A stretch of 64,000 bases of DNA. Origin: Ralstonia thomasii (GTDB lineage Bacteria > Pseudomonadota > Gammaproteobacteria > Burkholderiales > Burkholderiaceae). The notes under the pieces were generated by a model. It had not been told where the DNA came from. It worked only from the letters and a program-made list of their open reading frames with translations, and searched no databases. Position numbers and translations under genes: made by a program. This document shows, piece by piece, positions 17,186-26,535 of the stretch. The stretch lies in the NCBI RefSeq assembly GCF_958405895.1, contig NZ_CATZAR010000006.1; one strand, given 5' to 3'. Every line of letters starts with the position of its first letter. Positions within the stretch are counted from its first letter, which is position 1.

Positions 17186-18277
17186 GTGGAACGCGTTCCC
17201 AAGTCTGCGCCCGCGCCGGTTGCCGCAAGCACCACCACCCTCGCCGAAGCGCTGCCCGAACGGCTGCGCTATGTGGACGACACACGCCCGGGCTACACCC
17301 GGCGTCGGCTGCGCGGCCGCTTCGTCTATTTCGACACGCGCGGCGGGCGCATCCGCGACCCGGCGGTGATTGCGCGCATCAACAAGCTGGCGATCCCGCC
17401 GGCCTATACCGACGTCTGGATCTGCCCACACGCGGGCGGTCATCTGCAGGCGACGGGGCGCGACGCGCGTGGGCGCAAGCAATATCGCTATCACGCCGAC
17501 TGGCGCGCCTTTCGCGATGCCGACAAGTACGGGCGGCTGCTGGCCTTCGGGGCAGTGCTGCCGTGGGTGCGCGGGGCGATCACCGCCCATTTGGAGGCGC
17601 CGGGCCTGTCGCGCGAAAAGATGCTGGCGACGGTGGTCTACCTGCTGGACGTGACGCTGGTGCGCGTGGGCAACGCGGCGTATGCGCGCGACAACCGGTC
17701 CTACGGGCTCACGACGTTGCGCAATCGGCACGTCGAGGTCCACGGCAACACGGTGCGCTTTCAGTTTCGCGGCAAGAGCGGTGTGGAGCACGACGTGTCG
17801 GTATCGGACCCGCGCCTGGCGCGCATCATCCGGCGCTGCGTCGATCTGCCGGGGCAGGAATTGTTCCAGTACATCGACGAAGCTGGCGAGCGCCGTGCGG
17901 TCGATTCCACAGATGTGAATGCCTACTTACAGGAGATTTCCGGCGCGGATTTCACGGCGAAGGACTACCGCACCTGGGCCGGCAGCGTGCTGGCGCTGGA
18001 TCTGCTGCGCGGGCGCACGCCGACGAACGTTACCGAGGCGCGCCGGCAGGTGGTGGAGGTTGTTGCTGCCGTGGCCCAGCGCCTCGGGAACACACCGGCC
18101 GTCTGCCGCAAGTGCTATGTGCACCCGGCCGTGGTGGACGCGTTCCTGGAGGGCGAACTGGAAGCATTGCCCCCGACCCGCGCGCGCAAGGGCCTACGAC
18201 GCGAAGAGGTGGCGCTGCTTCGATTTCTCGAGCACGCCGCCGGCGCAAAGGGCACAGGCGAAAAAAAGCCCGCCTGA
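17186..18277 (+). CDS. DNA topoisomerase IB (poxvirus/bacterial type)
   Basis: This 363-residue protein is a full bacterial topoisomerase IB, which relaxes both kinds of supercoil by nicking one strand through a 3'-phosphotyrosine. The N-terminal clamp domain contains RRLRGRFVYFD and PPAYTDVWICP. The catalytic domain has VRVGNAAYARDNRSYGLTTL, RGKSG, AKDYRTWAG and finally CRKCYVHPAV, whose Tyr matches the catalytic position. The GTG at 17186 is used because it opens the only frame with the full N-terminus; AGG precedes it. These enzymes are scattered among bacteria and look laterally shared. The stop overlaps the efflux-operon terminator on the other strand. Confidence 0.93.
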   Translation: MERVPKSAPAPVAASTTTLAEALPERLRYVDDTRPGYTRRRLRGRFVYFDTRGGRIRDPAVIARINKLAIPPAYTDVWICPHAGGHLQATGRDARGRKQYRYHADWRAFRDADKYGRLLAFGAVLPWVRGAITAHLEAPGLSREKMLATVVYLLDVTLVRVGNAAYARDNRSYGLTTLRNRHVEVHGNTVRFQFRGKSGVEHDVSVSDPRLARIIRRCVDLPGQELFQYIDEAGERRAVDSTDVNAYLQEISGADFTAKDYRTWAGSVLALDLLRGRTPTNVTEARRQVVEVVAAVAQRLGNTPAVCRKCYVHPAVVDAFLEGELEALPPTRARKGLRREEVALLRFLEHAAGAKGTGEKKPA

Positions 18278-18288
18278 ACAAGGCGGGC
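18261..18288 (-). terminator. terminator of the RND efflux operon
   Basis: On the minus strand a perfect 8-base stem (GCCCGCCT / AGGCGGGC) is followed by TTTTTTT. It lies 22 bases past the efflux outer-membrane gene and overlaps the end of the topoisomerase gene on the plus strand. Confidence 0.88.
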
Positions 18289-18310
18289 CTTCGAGCGAAC
18301 AGACGCAAAC

Positions 18311-19855
18311 TTACTTCGATTGCTGCGGCGTCATGTCCGGCGTGGCGGGCGCAACGCCCGGCGCGGCCGTCGGCCGTGCCTGCTGTGCGGCCACGGTGGT
18401 GCTGTGCTCCTGCAACCCGCCGCCCAGCGCCGTGTACAGATCGATGGCGTTGGTCAGGCGGGCCAGACGCGTCTGCACCAGGGTCTGGTCGGCGCTGAAC
18501 AGATCGCGCTGCGCGTCAAGCACATCGAGGAAGCTCGACACGCCGTTGCGATAGCGCTGGTCAGACAGCGTCAGGCGATCGGCCGTGGCATCGCGGAAGC
18601 GCTTCTGCGCGGCCACCTGCTCTTCCAGCGTGCCGCGCGCAACGAGGGCGTCGGACACCTCGCGGAACGCGGTCTGGATCGTCTTCTCGTAGTTCGCAAC
18701 CGCAATCTTCTGGTTGGTCTTGGTCAAGTCCAGGTTGAAGATGTTGGTGCCCCAGTTGAAGATCGGCAGCGTCAGGTTCGGCACGAACGACCAGAACTGG
18801 GTCCCACTCTTGAACAGGTCATGAAGCGCGCCGCTGGCCGTGCCTACGTTTGACGTCAGCCCGATGCTCGGGAAGAACGCTGCCCGCGCCACGCCAATGT
18901 TGGCGTTGGCGGCAATCAGCTTCTGCTCAGCCTGGCGGATGTCCGGACGTTGCTCCAGGAGCTCCGACGGCAGACCCGGCGGAATGTCGGCCACGATCTT
19001 CTCCGACGACACCATGGTCGGCGCGGGCAGATCGGCCGGCAGCGGCGCGCCCACCAGCAGCACCAGGGCGTTGGTCGCCTGGGCGTACTGGCGCGTCAGC
19101 TGTGCCACCGACACACGCACCGATTCCACCAGCGTCTCGGTCTGACGCAGATCCAGCGCCGACGAGGCGCCGACGTCAAAGCGCTGCTTGGCAAGCTTGT
19201 AGTAGTCCTCGCGGCCCTTCAGGGTCTGCTGGGCCAGATCGAGCTGTTCGGCGTAGGCGCGCTCGTTCAGGTAGGCCTTGGCCACCTGCGAGATCAGGCT
19301 GATCTGCGCGGCACGCCGGCCTTCGTCCGTCGCCAGATAACTTGCACGCGCAGACGACGTGACGTCGCCCACGCTGAACAGGTTCACCTGGTAATTGCTG
19401 ATGCCCACGCCAAGCTGGTACTGCTTGGTGTGGATGTCGCCGCCGGTGGTCGAGATTGACGGCGGTGTATGGCTGCGCGTGTACGTGGCAGACGCGTTGA
19501 CCGGCGGCAGCAGGTCGGCGATCTGCAGGCGGTACTGCGCACGCGCGGCCTCGACGTTGAGCATGGCCACGCGCAGGTCTCGGTTGTTCTCGAGCGCCAG
19601 GCCGATCAGCTTCTGCAGGCGCGCATCGGGGAAGAACTCGCGCCAGCCCAGTTCGGTCGCGCGGGGCGCGTTCTCGCCGGGCTTGGCGGAGTCCGCCGGC
19701 ACGGCATAGCCGGCCGGTGCCTGCGGGTACGTGCCCGTTATCGGAGCGTCCGGGCGCTCATAGGTGGGCGCCAGCGAGCAGCCGGACAACACGCCGGCAG
19801 CCAGCAGGAGCGCCGGCAGCAGCGCGGGGGTTCGAAAGGTCATCGTTTTCTGCAT
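18311..19855 (-). CDS. RND efflux outer-membrane lipoprotein (OprM/NodT family)
   Basis: This 514-residue TolC-type channel completes the efflux pump by carrying drugs across the outer membrane. A lipoprotein signal peptide ends at the lipobox LSGC (Cys about residue 26), followed by SLAPTYERPDAP. The two internal repeats typical of the fold are present (ENNRDLRVAMLNVEAARAQY and ERPDIRQAEQKLIAANA). The start at 19855 has GAGGAAATC upstream inside the acrB end; the gap to acrB is two bases. It is the last gene of the operon and ends at a strong terminator. The Gln/Pro-rich C-terminal tail is variable in this family. Confidence 0.95.
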   Translation of the reverse strand: MQKTMTFRTPALLPALLLAAGVLSGCSLAPTYERPDAPITGTYPQAPAGYAVPADSAKPGENAPRATELGWREFFPDARLQKLIGLALENNRDLRVAMLNVEAARAQYRLQIADLLPPVNASATYTRSHTPPSISTTGGDIHTKQYQLGVGISNYQVNLFSVGDVTSSARASYLATDEGRRAAQISLISQVAKAYLNERAYAEQLDLAQQTLKGREDYYKLAKQRFDVGASSALDLRQTETLVESVRVSVAQLTRQYAQATNALVLLVGAPLPADLPAPTMVSSEKIVADIPPGLPSELLEQRPDIRQAEQKLIAANANIGVARAAFFPSIGLTSNVGTASGALHDLFKSGTQFWSFVPNLTLPIFNWGTNIFNLDLTKTNQKIAVANYEKTIQTAFREVSDALVARGTLEEQVAAQKRFRDATADRLTLSDQRYRNGVSSFLDVLDAQRDLFSADQTLVQTRLARLTNAIDLYTALGGGLQEHSTTVAAQQARPTAAPGVAPATPDMTPQQSK

Positions 19856-19857
19856 GT

Positions 19858-22800
19858 TCAGATTTCCTCGTCCAGCGGACGGTGCGCGGCATCCAGGCGG
19901 CGTTGACGCTCGCTGCCCTTGAAGATGCGGCGGACCACCACGAAGAACACGGGCACCAGCACCACGGCCAGCACCGTCGCGGTGATCATCCCGCCCATCA
20001 CGCCGGTACCGATGGCGCGTTGGCTGGCGGAGCTGGCGCCGGTGGCAATCGCCAGCGGCAGCACACCCAGGATGAAGGCGAACGACGTCATGATGATCGG
20101 GCGGAACCGCAGGTGCACGGCCTCCAGCGTCGCGTCGATCAGGCTCTTGCCTTGCGCCTGCAAGTCCTTCGCAAACTCGATGATCAGAATCGCGTTCTTG
20201 GCGGACAAGCCCACCACCGCAATCAGGCCGACCTTGAAGTACACGTCATCCGGCATCGCGCGCAGTGTCACGCCCAGAAGTGCGCCAAGCACACCCAGCG
20301 GCACCACCAGAATCACCGCAGCCGGGATCGACCAGCTTTCGTACAGCGCCGCCAGCACCAGGAACACCGCCAGCAGCGACAGCGCATACAGCGCCGGCGC
20401 CTGCGAACCCGAAGCCTTTTCCTGCAGCGACTGGCCCGTCCACTCGTAGCCGATACCGGCCGGCAGCTTGGCGGCCAGGCGTTCCATCTCGGCCATGGCG
20501 TCACCCGAGCTGGCACCCGGCGCGGCTGCACCCGAAAGGCGGACAGCCGGATAGCCGTTGTAGCGCACGAGCTGCACCGGGCCGACGATCCAATGGCCCT
20601 TGGCGAACGTCGACATCGGGACCATGTTGCCCTGCGCGTTGCGCACGTACAGGTTCATGATGTCTTCGGGCTGCATGCGGTTGATCTTGTCCGCCTGCAC
20701 GATCACACGCTGCTGACGACCATAGTTCGGGAAGTCGTTGGCGTATGCCGAGCCCAGCGCCGTCGACAGCACGGCGTTGATGTCGGTGAACGAGACACCC
20801 AGCGCATTGGCCTTCTCGCGGTCGATATCCACCTGGTACTGCGGCGAATCTTCCAGGCCTTCTGGGCGCATGCCGGTGATGACCTTGCTTTGCGCCGCCA
20901 TCCCCAGCAGCTGATTGCGAGCTGCCATCAGCGCGTCGTGGCCGAGGCCCGCGCGGTCCTGCAGACGGAACGTAAAGCCCGTTGCGTTACCCAGTTCCGG
21001 AATCGGCGGCGGATTCAGCGGAAAGACGATCGCATCGCGAATGCCACCGAACAGCGCACCAAAGGCCCGGCCGACCACGGCATCGGCGGTTTGATCCTTG
21101 CCCTTGCGCTCGCTCCAGTCCTTGAACGGGGTGAACACGATACCCGCGTTCGGCCCGTTGCCCGAGAAGCTGAAACCCTGGACAGCCACGATGTTCTCGA
21201 CCGCCTTTTCCTGCTTGTAGTAGTTCTCGACCTGCTTGATCACTTCCAGCGTGCGGTTGGCCGATGCACCCGGCGGCAGCTGGATGTTGGTCACGATGTA
21301 GCCCTGGTCTTCGGTCGGCAGGAACGAAGACGGCAGGCGCAGGAACAGGAACACCACCGCCACGATCAGCGCAACGTAGATGACCATGTAGCGGAAGGTT
21401 TTCTTGAGCATGCGCTCCACGAAGCTTTGATAGCGGTTCGTGGTGGTGCTGAACATGCGGTTGAACCAGCCGAAGAAGCCCTTCTTCTCGTGGTGCGAAC
21501 CCTTCTCGATCGGCTTGAGCAGCGTCGAGCACAGTGCCGGCGTGAGCGTCAGCGCCATGAGTGCCGAGAAGAAGATCGATGACACCATCGACAGCGAGAA
21601 CTGGCGATAGATCGCGCCGACCGAGCCCGAGAAGAACGCCATCGGGATGAACACGGCCATCAGCACCAGCGTAATGCCGATGATGGCGCCTGTGATCTGG
21701 CCCATGGCCTTGCGGGTCGCTTCGCGCGGGGGCAGGCCTTCTTCGGCCATGATCCGCTCGACGTTTTCCACCACCACGATGGCATCGTCAACGAGAATAC
21801 CGATCGCCAGCACGAGGCCGAACATCGTCAGCACGTTGATCGAGAAACCCATCGCGTTCATGGTGGCGAACGCGCCCAAGAGCGAGATCGGCACCACGAT
21901 CGACGGCACCAGCGTGTAGCGGATGTTCTGCAGGAACAGCAGCATCACCAGGAACACCAGCGCCATGGCCTCGAACAGCGTCTTGACCACTTCTTCGATC
22001 GAGATCTGGACGAACTTGGAGGTGTCGTACGGCACCTTGTATTCCACGCCCGCCGGGAAGTACTTCGACAGCTCTTCCAGCTTGGCCTTCACGGCCTTGG
22101 CAGTGCCCAGCGCGTTACCCGTCGGCGAAAGCTGCACACCAATCGCCGAGATCGGCTGGCCGTTGATCCGTGCAGACGTCGAGTAGGTCTGGCCGCCGAG
22201 TTCCAGGCGCGCCACGTCCTTCACGCGCACCAGCGAACCGTCCGGCTTGGCCACCAGCACGATGTTGCCGAACTGCTCGGTGGTCGTGAGCTGACCTTCC
22301 ACCACGACCGTTGCCGCGAGCGGCTGATCGGAGACGGACGGCAGATCACCGATCGTACCGGCCGAGACCAGCGCGTTCTGCGCGCGGATGGCGTTATAGA
22401 CGTCCGTGGGGGTCAGCTTGTAGCCGACCAGCTTGGCCGGATCGATCCAGACGCGCATGGCGCGTTCCGTGCCGAACAGAATCGCCTGACCGACACCCGG
22501 CACGCGCTTGATTTCATTCAGCACGTTGCGCGAGATGTAGTCGCCCAGCGCCACCGGATCCATCTTGCCGTCGGTGGATGCGAGCGTCGCGAACAGCAGG
22601 AAGTTCGAGCGGGCCTTGTCGACCTGCACACCCTGCTGCGTCACCTGCGAAGGCAGACGCGCTTCCACGCGCTTCAAGCGGTTCTGCACGTCCACCTGCG
22701 CCAGCGCCGGATCGGTACCGGCCTTGAACGTCACGGTGATCTGCGCCTGGCCGTTACCGCCCTGGCTGACCGACTCCATATAGAGCAGGCCGTCCGCACC

Positions 22801-23010
22801 GTTCATTTCCTGCTCGATGATGCTCGTGACGGATTCGTCCAGCGTCTTCGCGTTTGCGCCCGGATACGTTGCCGTGATGATGATGGACGGCGGTGCAATG
22901 GTCGGGTACTGCGAGATCGGCAGCTGGGTGATCGAAATCGCCCCAGCAAGGATGATGAACAGCGCGAGCACCCAGGCAAAGACTGGGCGATCGATAAAAA
23001 ACTTTGCCAT
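19858..23010 (-). CDS. acrB: RND multidrug efflux transporter, HAE1 family (AcrB/MexB type)
   Basis: This 1050-residue inner-membrane proton/drug antiporter is the pump of the tripartite complex. It begins MAKFFIDRPVFAWVLALFI. The twelve-helix topology with two large periplasmic loops is clear. The proton-relay residues are present: the Asp pair in GILVDDAIVVVENVER (TM4) and the Lys in VVGLSAKNAILIIEFAKD (TM10). Length and sequence are those of AcrB/MexB/TtgB, which export dyes, detergents, beta-lactams, chloramphenicol and fluoroquinolones; the real range here is unknown. The spacing of 15 bases from acrA and two to the channel gene shows one operon. Confidence 0.96.
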   Translation of the reverse strand: MAKFFIDRPVFAWVLALFIILAGAISITQLPISQYPTIAPPSIIITATYPGANAKTLDESVTSIIEQEMNGADGLLYMESVSQGGNGQAQITVTFKAGTDPALAQVDVQNRLKRVEARLPSQVTQQGVQVDKARSNFLLFATLASTDGKMDPVALGDYISRNVLNEIKRVPGVGQAILFGTERAMRVWIDPAKLVGYKLTPTDVYNAIRAQNALVSAGTIGDLPSVSDQPLAATVVVEGQLTTTEQFGNIVLVAKPDGSLVRVKDVARLELGGQTYSTSARINGQPISAIGVQLSPTGNALGTAKAVKAKLEELSKYFPAGVEYKVPYDTSKFVQISIEEVVKTLFEAMALVFLVMLLFLQNIRYTLVPSIVVPISLLGAFATMNAMGFSINVLTMFGLVLAIGILVDDAIVVVENVERIMAEEGLPPREATRKAMGQITGAIIGITLVLMAVFIPMAFFSGSVGAIYRQFSLSMVSSIFFSALMALTLTPALCSTLLKPIEKGSHHEKKGFFGWFNRMFSTTTNRYQSFVERMLKKTFRYMVIYVALIVAVVFLFLRLPSSFLPTEDQGYIVTNIQLPPGASANRTLEVIKQVENYYKQEKAVENIVAVQGFSFSGNGPNAGIVFTPFKDWSERKGKDQTADAVVGRAFGALFGGIRDAIVFPLNPPPIPELGNATGFTFRLQDRAGLGHDALMAARNQLLGMAAQSKVITGMRPEGLEDSPQYQVDIDREKANALGVSFTDINAVLSTALGSAYANDFPNYGRQQRVIVQADKINRMQPEDIMNLYVRNAQGNMVPMSTFAKGHWIVGPVQLVRYNGYPAVRLSGAAAPGASSGDAMAEMERLAAKLPAGIGYEWTGQSLQEKASGSQAPALYALSLLAVFLVLAALYESWSIPAAVILVVPLGVLGALLGVTLRAMPDDVYFKVGLIAVVGLSAKNAILIIEFAKDLQAQGKSLIDATLEAVHLRFRPIIMTSFAFILGVLPLAIATGASSASQRAIGTGVMGGMITATVLAVVLVPVFFVVVRRIFKGSERQRRLDAAHRPLDEEI

Positions 23011-23025
23011 GCGATGGCTCCTTGT

Positions 23026-24297
23026 TTACTGCTTGGCTGCCGGTGCGCTGGCAGCGGGAGTGCTTGCAGCAGGCGCGCTGGCTGCCGGTACGGGTGCTGC
23101 GCCGCTACCCTGGCCGCCCTGACCTTGCGGGCCCTTGCCCTGGCCTGCCGACATCGGTTGCCACGGCACGGCCTTGACCGGAGCTCCCGGACGCACCTTC
23201 TGCAGGCCGTCGACGATCACCTTGTCGCCGGCCTTCAGGCCGTTGGAGACGATCCATTCCGTACCGGTCGAGCGGTCGGCCTGGACCTGGCGCACGGCTG
23301 CCGTGCCCTTCTCGTCGACGACCATGACGGAGGCGCCGTCCGGGCTGCGCGTCACCGCTTGTTGCGGCACCGTGATGGCTTGTTCGTCCACGGCCTGCTC
23401 CAGGCGGGCACGCACGTACATGCCCGGCAGCAGCGTGCGGTCAGCGTTCGGAACAATCGCGCGCAGCGTGATCGTGCCCGTAGCAGGGTCCACCGTCAGG
23501 TCCGAGAAATAGAGCTTGCCCGTTTGCGCGTAGGCGCGACCGTCTTCCGTCACGAGCGTGACCTTGGCCGCATCACCCCCGGCCTTGGCCAGCTTGCCGT
23601 CCTTGAGCGCCTGCTGCAGACGCATCACTTCGGTGCTCGACTGCGTGAAGGTCAGGTAGATCGGATCGATCTGCTGCACGGTCGTCAGCAGCGTCGCCTC
23701 GCCCTGGCCCACCAGCGCGCCTTCAGTGACCTGCGCCAGACCGGCACGGCCGGAAATGGGCGATGTCACGCTGGCGTAGCCCACGTTCAGCTTGGCGGTT
23801 TCCACGGCAGCGCGGGCGGCGGCCACGTCAGCGGTGGCTTGCTTGGCGGCGGCGGTGGCGTCGTCGTAGTCCTGCTTGCTGATGGCGTTGGTGGCAACCA
23901 GCGGCTTGTAGCGCTCGGCCTTCAGTTGCGCCTGCGTTTGCGTGGCTTCCGAACGCGCCAGCTGTGCCTTGGCGCTGTCCAGCGATGCCCGGTACTGCGC
24001 CGGATCGATCTGGAACAACTGCTGGCCGGCCTTCACGTCACTGCCTTCTGCGTAGGTGCGCTTGAGCACAATGCCCGCGACCCGTGCGCGCACCTGTGCC
24101 ACACGCGTAGCCTCCAGGCGGCCCGGCAATTCGCTGGTCAGGCCAACGGAGTGCGGCTGCACGGTCACAACGCCGACTTCGGTCGGAGGCATGCCGGCGC
24201 CGCCCGGCCCTTGTGCCTGCTTGTTACCGCAGGCTGCAAGTGCCACCACCATAAATGCGGCGGCAGCGAGTTGGTGATAACGGCGGGTGTTCGTCAT
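23026..24297 (-). CDS. acrA: RND efflux periplasmic adaptor (AcrA/MexA type)
   Basis: This 423-residue lipoprotein bridges pump and channel. The chosen start (24297) gives MTNTRRYHQLAAAAFMVVALAACGNKQ, a signal peptide with lipobox LAAC. A second ATG four codons earlier is possible; a longer open frame upstream crosses the promoter and is not coding. Lipoyl halves (LPGRLEATRVAQVRARVAGI and ...ISGRAGLAQVTEGALV), the coiled hairpin rich in Ala/Gln and the beta-barrel are in the usual order. The Ala/Pro tail is variable. It is the first gene of the efflux operon, under the promoter at 24610-24638. Confidence 0.95.
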   Translation of the reverse strand: MTNTRRYHQLAAAAFMVVALAACGNKQAQGPGGAGMPPTEVGVVTVQPHSVGLTSELPGRLEATRVAQVRARVAGIVLKRTYAEGSDVKAGQQLFQIDPAQYRASLDSAKAQLARSEATQTQAQLKAERYKPLVATNAISKQDYDDATAAAKQATADVAAARAAVETAKLNVGYASVTSPISGRAGLAQVTEGALVGQGEATLLTTVQQIDPIYLTFTQSSTEVMRLQQALKDGKLAKAGGDAAKVTLVTEDGRAYAQTGKLYFSDLTVDPATGTITLRAIVPNADRTLLPGMYVRARLEQAVDEQAITVPQQAVTRSPDGASVMVVDEKGTAAVRQVQADRSTGTEWIVSNGLKAGDKVIVDGLQKVRPGAPVKAVPWQPMSAGQGKGPQGQGGQGSGAAPVPAASAPAASTPAASAPAAKQ

Positions 24298-24609
24298 AGA
24301 TGACCCCATGTGGCGATAAGCGGAATGCCGGGTGCCGCATCGTCGCGCAAACGAGTGCGACGCCGGCAAACCGTCAGCGAAACCAAAAAAAACACAAAAA
24401 CGAAAACGTCCGATGCTAGCTGCATCTGGCGGCATGCGATATGGCCTTCGCGACGAACTCGCAACAACTCGGACCAGAAAGCTAAGACGCGGGAGCGATC
24501 GGCAGTCGATCTCCGACCTGGTCGCCGACAGACACACAGTCTGCCCCAGCGCACCTGCCCGGGATGGATGTGGCGCGTACGGCCATGGGCAAGGGACGGA
24601 GTGCGCGCT

Positions 24610-24638
24610 ATTATAGATACGTTCGCGTATGTATGTAA
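24610..24638 (-). promoter_or_regulatory. efflux operon promoter with TetR-type operator in the spacer
   Basis: On the minus strand TATAAT (24610-24615) and TTACAT (24633-24638) are 17 bases apart. The spacer holds a near-perfect palindrome (24614-24633, core ATACG-TTCG-CGTAT). The TACATAC-type half-sites resemble AcrR/TtgR operators. A bound repressor would block RNA polymerase directly. The rest of the gap (24298-24868) shows no gene. Confidence 0.72.
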
Positions 24639-24868
24639 GTGACGCCATTGAGGAATAGGGACTCCGTTGACACCTTTCCGGAGTTCGTAGCGATGACGGC
24701 GATCAAGCGAACATGCAGCGGATACCGCGCTGCGACAAGGATTGTCAGCCAACCGGCCTGCTGCCGCGTTGTGCGAAGCGCAATAGTGCGTTGCCTTGAA
24801 TTGTGCATTGCACAAAAGCCAATCGAAAGAACGCCGCCTGGGGTGGCACGGCGTTCCCCTGGAAGATC

Positions 24869-25540
24869 ATGGTCAGACGAACGAAGGAAGAGGCACTGGA
24901 AACACGTAACCGCATCCTGGATGCGGCGGAAGACGTGTTCTATGCGCGGGGCGTGGCACGCACATCGCTATCGGATATCGCGCAGGCCGCGGGCGTGACA
25001 CGCGGCGCCATCTACTGGCACTTCCGCAACAAGGCCGACGTGTTTGCCGCCATGTGCGAGCGCGTGAAGCTGCCCATGGAGACCATGTGCACCCCGCTGG
25101 GCGTGGAGGCCGATGATCCATTGGGCGAACTGCGCACGGTGGGCAACTTCCTGCTGCGGCAACTCGTGGAAGATGCGCACTGGCGCAAGGTCTTCGAGAT
25201 CATGTTCAACAAGTGCGAATTCGTCGAAGACACAAGCCCCATCCTCAAGCGCCAGCAGGAATCGTTTGAAGAAGGCATGGCCCATCTGACGAGCATCATC
25301 GAGCAGGCGACGCGGCGCGGGCAGCTGCCGGCCGACCTCGACATCCCACTGGCCGTGGCGCATTTCCATGCCACGTTCAACGGCATCATGGGCGATTACC
25401 TCTTCTACCCGGACGTCTCCAGCCTCGCCACCAAGCGTGAGCGACTGCTGGATGCGTGCATCGACACGCTCAAATACGCGCCGTCGCTGCGGCTGGAGCC
25501 GGCAGCGGCCGCTACCGTCCGCACCGGGGCCCCGGCATGA
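24869..25540 (+). CDS. TetR-family repressor of the efflux operon (AcrR/TtgR-like)
   Basis: This 223-residue regulator has an N-terminal TetR helix-turn-helix (about residues 12-55, with SLSDIAQAAGVTRGAIYWHF) and a C-terminal ligand-binding domain like AcrR, TtgR and SmeT (MFNKCEFVED, LPADLDIPLAVAHFHATFNG). It is divergent from acrAB, so it most likely represses the pump until a drug or plant compound binds. The start at 24869 (MVRRTKEEALE) follows GGAAGA. The open frame upstream adds 22 residues without family likeness. The stop overlaps the patatin gene start (ATGA), so the two are translated together. Confidence 0.93.
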   Translation: MVRRTKEEALETRNRILDAAEDVFYARGVARTSLSDIAQAAGVTRGAIYWHFRNKADVFAAMCERVKLPMETMCTPLGVEADDPLGELRTVGNFLLRQLVEDAHWRKVFEIMFNKCEFVEDTSPILKRQQESFEEGMAHLTSIIEQATRRGQLPADLDIPLAVAHFHATFNGIMGDYLFYPDVSSLATKRERLLDACIDTLKYAPSLRLEPAAAATVRTGAPA

Positions 25541-26430
25541 ACGCGCCCGAGTTCGATCAGATGGTGTTTGCCGGCGGCGGCAACCGGTGCTGGTGGCAGG
25601 CCGGCTGGTGGGACGTCGTGCAGCCCGAACTGGGCCTGGCGCCGCGCGTGATTGCCGGCATCTCGGCGGGAGCTTCGACGGCGTGCATGCTGCATGCGTG
25701 GAATTCCGCCGAGCTGATGGATTACTACGGCGAGGCCCTGCGCCAGAACACCCGCAACGCCCATTGGGGCAACCTGCTGCGCGGCGAGCGCGTGTTTCCG
25801 CACTACGGCATGTACCGCACGGCGCTGCTGACGGTCTTCAGCGAGGGCCGCTTCGGGCGGCTGGCACAGGCGCCCGAGATCCGGATCGGCGTGGCGCATA
25901 TCCCGCGCTGGCTGGGCGCACGCTCGGCGGTGGCAGCAGGTCTGATTGCCTACAACATCGAAAAGCACGTTCGCAAGACGCTGCACCCAACGCTGGGCAA
26001 ACGCCTCGGCTTTACGGCGGAAATCGTGCGCGCGCAGGACTGCGCCACACCCGAGGACTTGGCGGATCTTCTGCTGCAATCAGCCTCCACCCCGCCGTTC
26101 ACGCCGGTGCTGCGGCGCGCGGGGCGGCCGGTGCTTGACGGCGGCATGGTCGATAACGTGCCCGTGCACGCGCTGGACGCCATCCCGGGCGACGCGCTTG
26201 TGCTGGTCACGCGCCTGTACCCGCGCCCAACGTATTTCCGCATGGATGTGCCGGTGCCCGACGGCGTGCAGCGCCGCTTTTACGTACAGCCCTCACGCAA
26301 GGTCCCCATTTCGAGCTGGGATTACACCCGTCCGGGCGCCATGCGCGACGCGTATGCGCTGGGCCGTCATGACGGCGAAACCTTCCTGCGCGAACTTCCA
26401 CGCGGGTTCACCACCGCAGTGGCTGCGTAA
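25537..26430 (+). CDS. patatin-like phospholipase family protein
   Basis: This 297-residue putative lipid acyl hydrolase has the oxyanion loop GGGNR near residue 12, the nucleophile elbow GISAGAS near residue 40 (GxSxG) and the Asp of the Ser-Asp dyad in LDGGMVDN near residue 200. These are the patatin hallmarks. No signal peptide is evident, so it should act in the cytoplasm. It overlaps the TetR gene by four bases and is probably co-transcribed with it. Whether membrane-lipid turnover is linked to drug sensing here is only an inference. Substrate unknown. Confidence 0.9.
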   Translation: MNAPEFDQMVFAGGGNRCWWQAGWWDVVQPELGLAPRVIAGISAGASTACMLHAWNSAELMDYYGEALRQNTRNAHWGNLLRGERVFPHYGMYRTALLTVFSEGRFGRLAQAPEIRIGVAHIPRWLGARSAVAAGLIAYNIEKHVRKTLHPTLGKRLGFTAEIVRAQDCATPEDLADLLLQSASTPPFTPVLRRAGRPVLDGGMVDNVPVHALDAIPGDALVLVTRLYPRPTYFRMDVPVPDGVQRRFYVQPSRKVPISSWDYTRPGAMRDAYALGRHDGETFLRELPRGFTTAVAA

Positions 26431-26535
26431 CCACCTCCTCCAAGACAGGCGGCGGGCGCGCCGCTTGCTGCGCATGGCGCGCCCGCCGGCGCGCCGCCAA
26501 GGTCGTCCGGCCGATACTTCTTCGACGGACACCTC

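Noticed and set aside
19717..21582. Plus-strand open frame of 621 codons opposite acrB
   Set aside because: Antisense shadow; extreme His/Arg/Gln content and no ribosome site.
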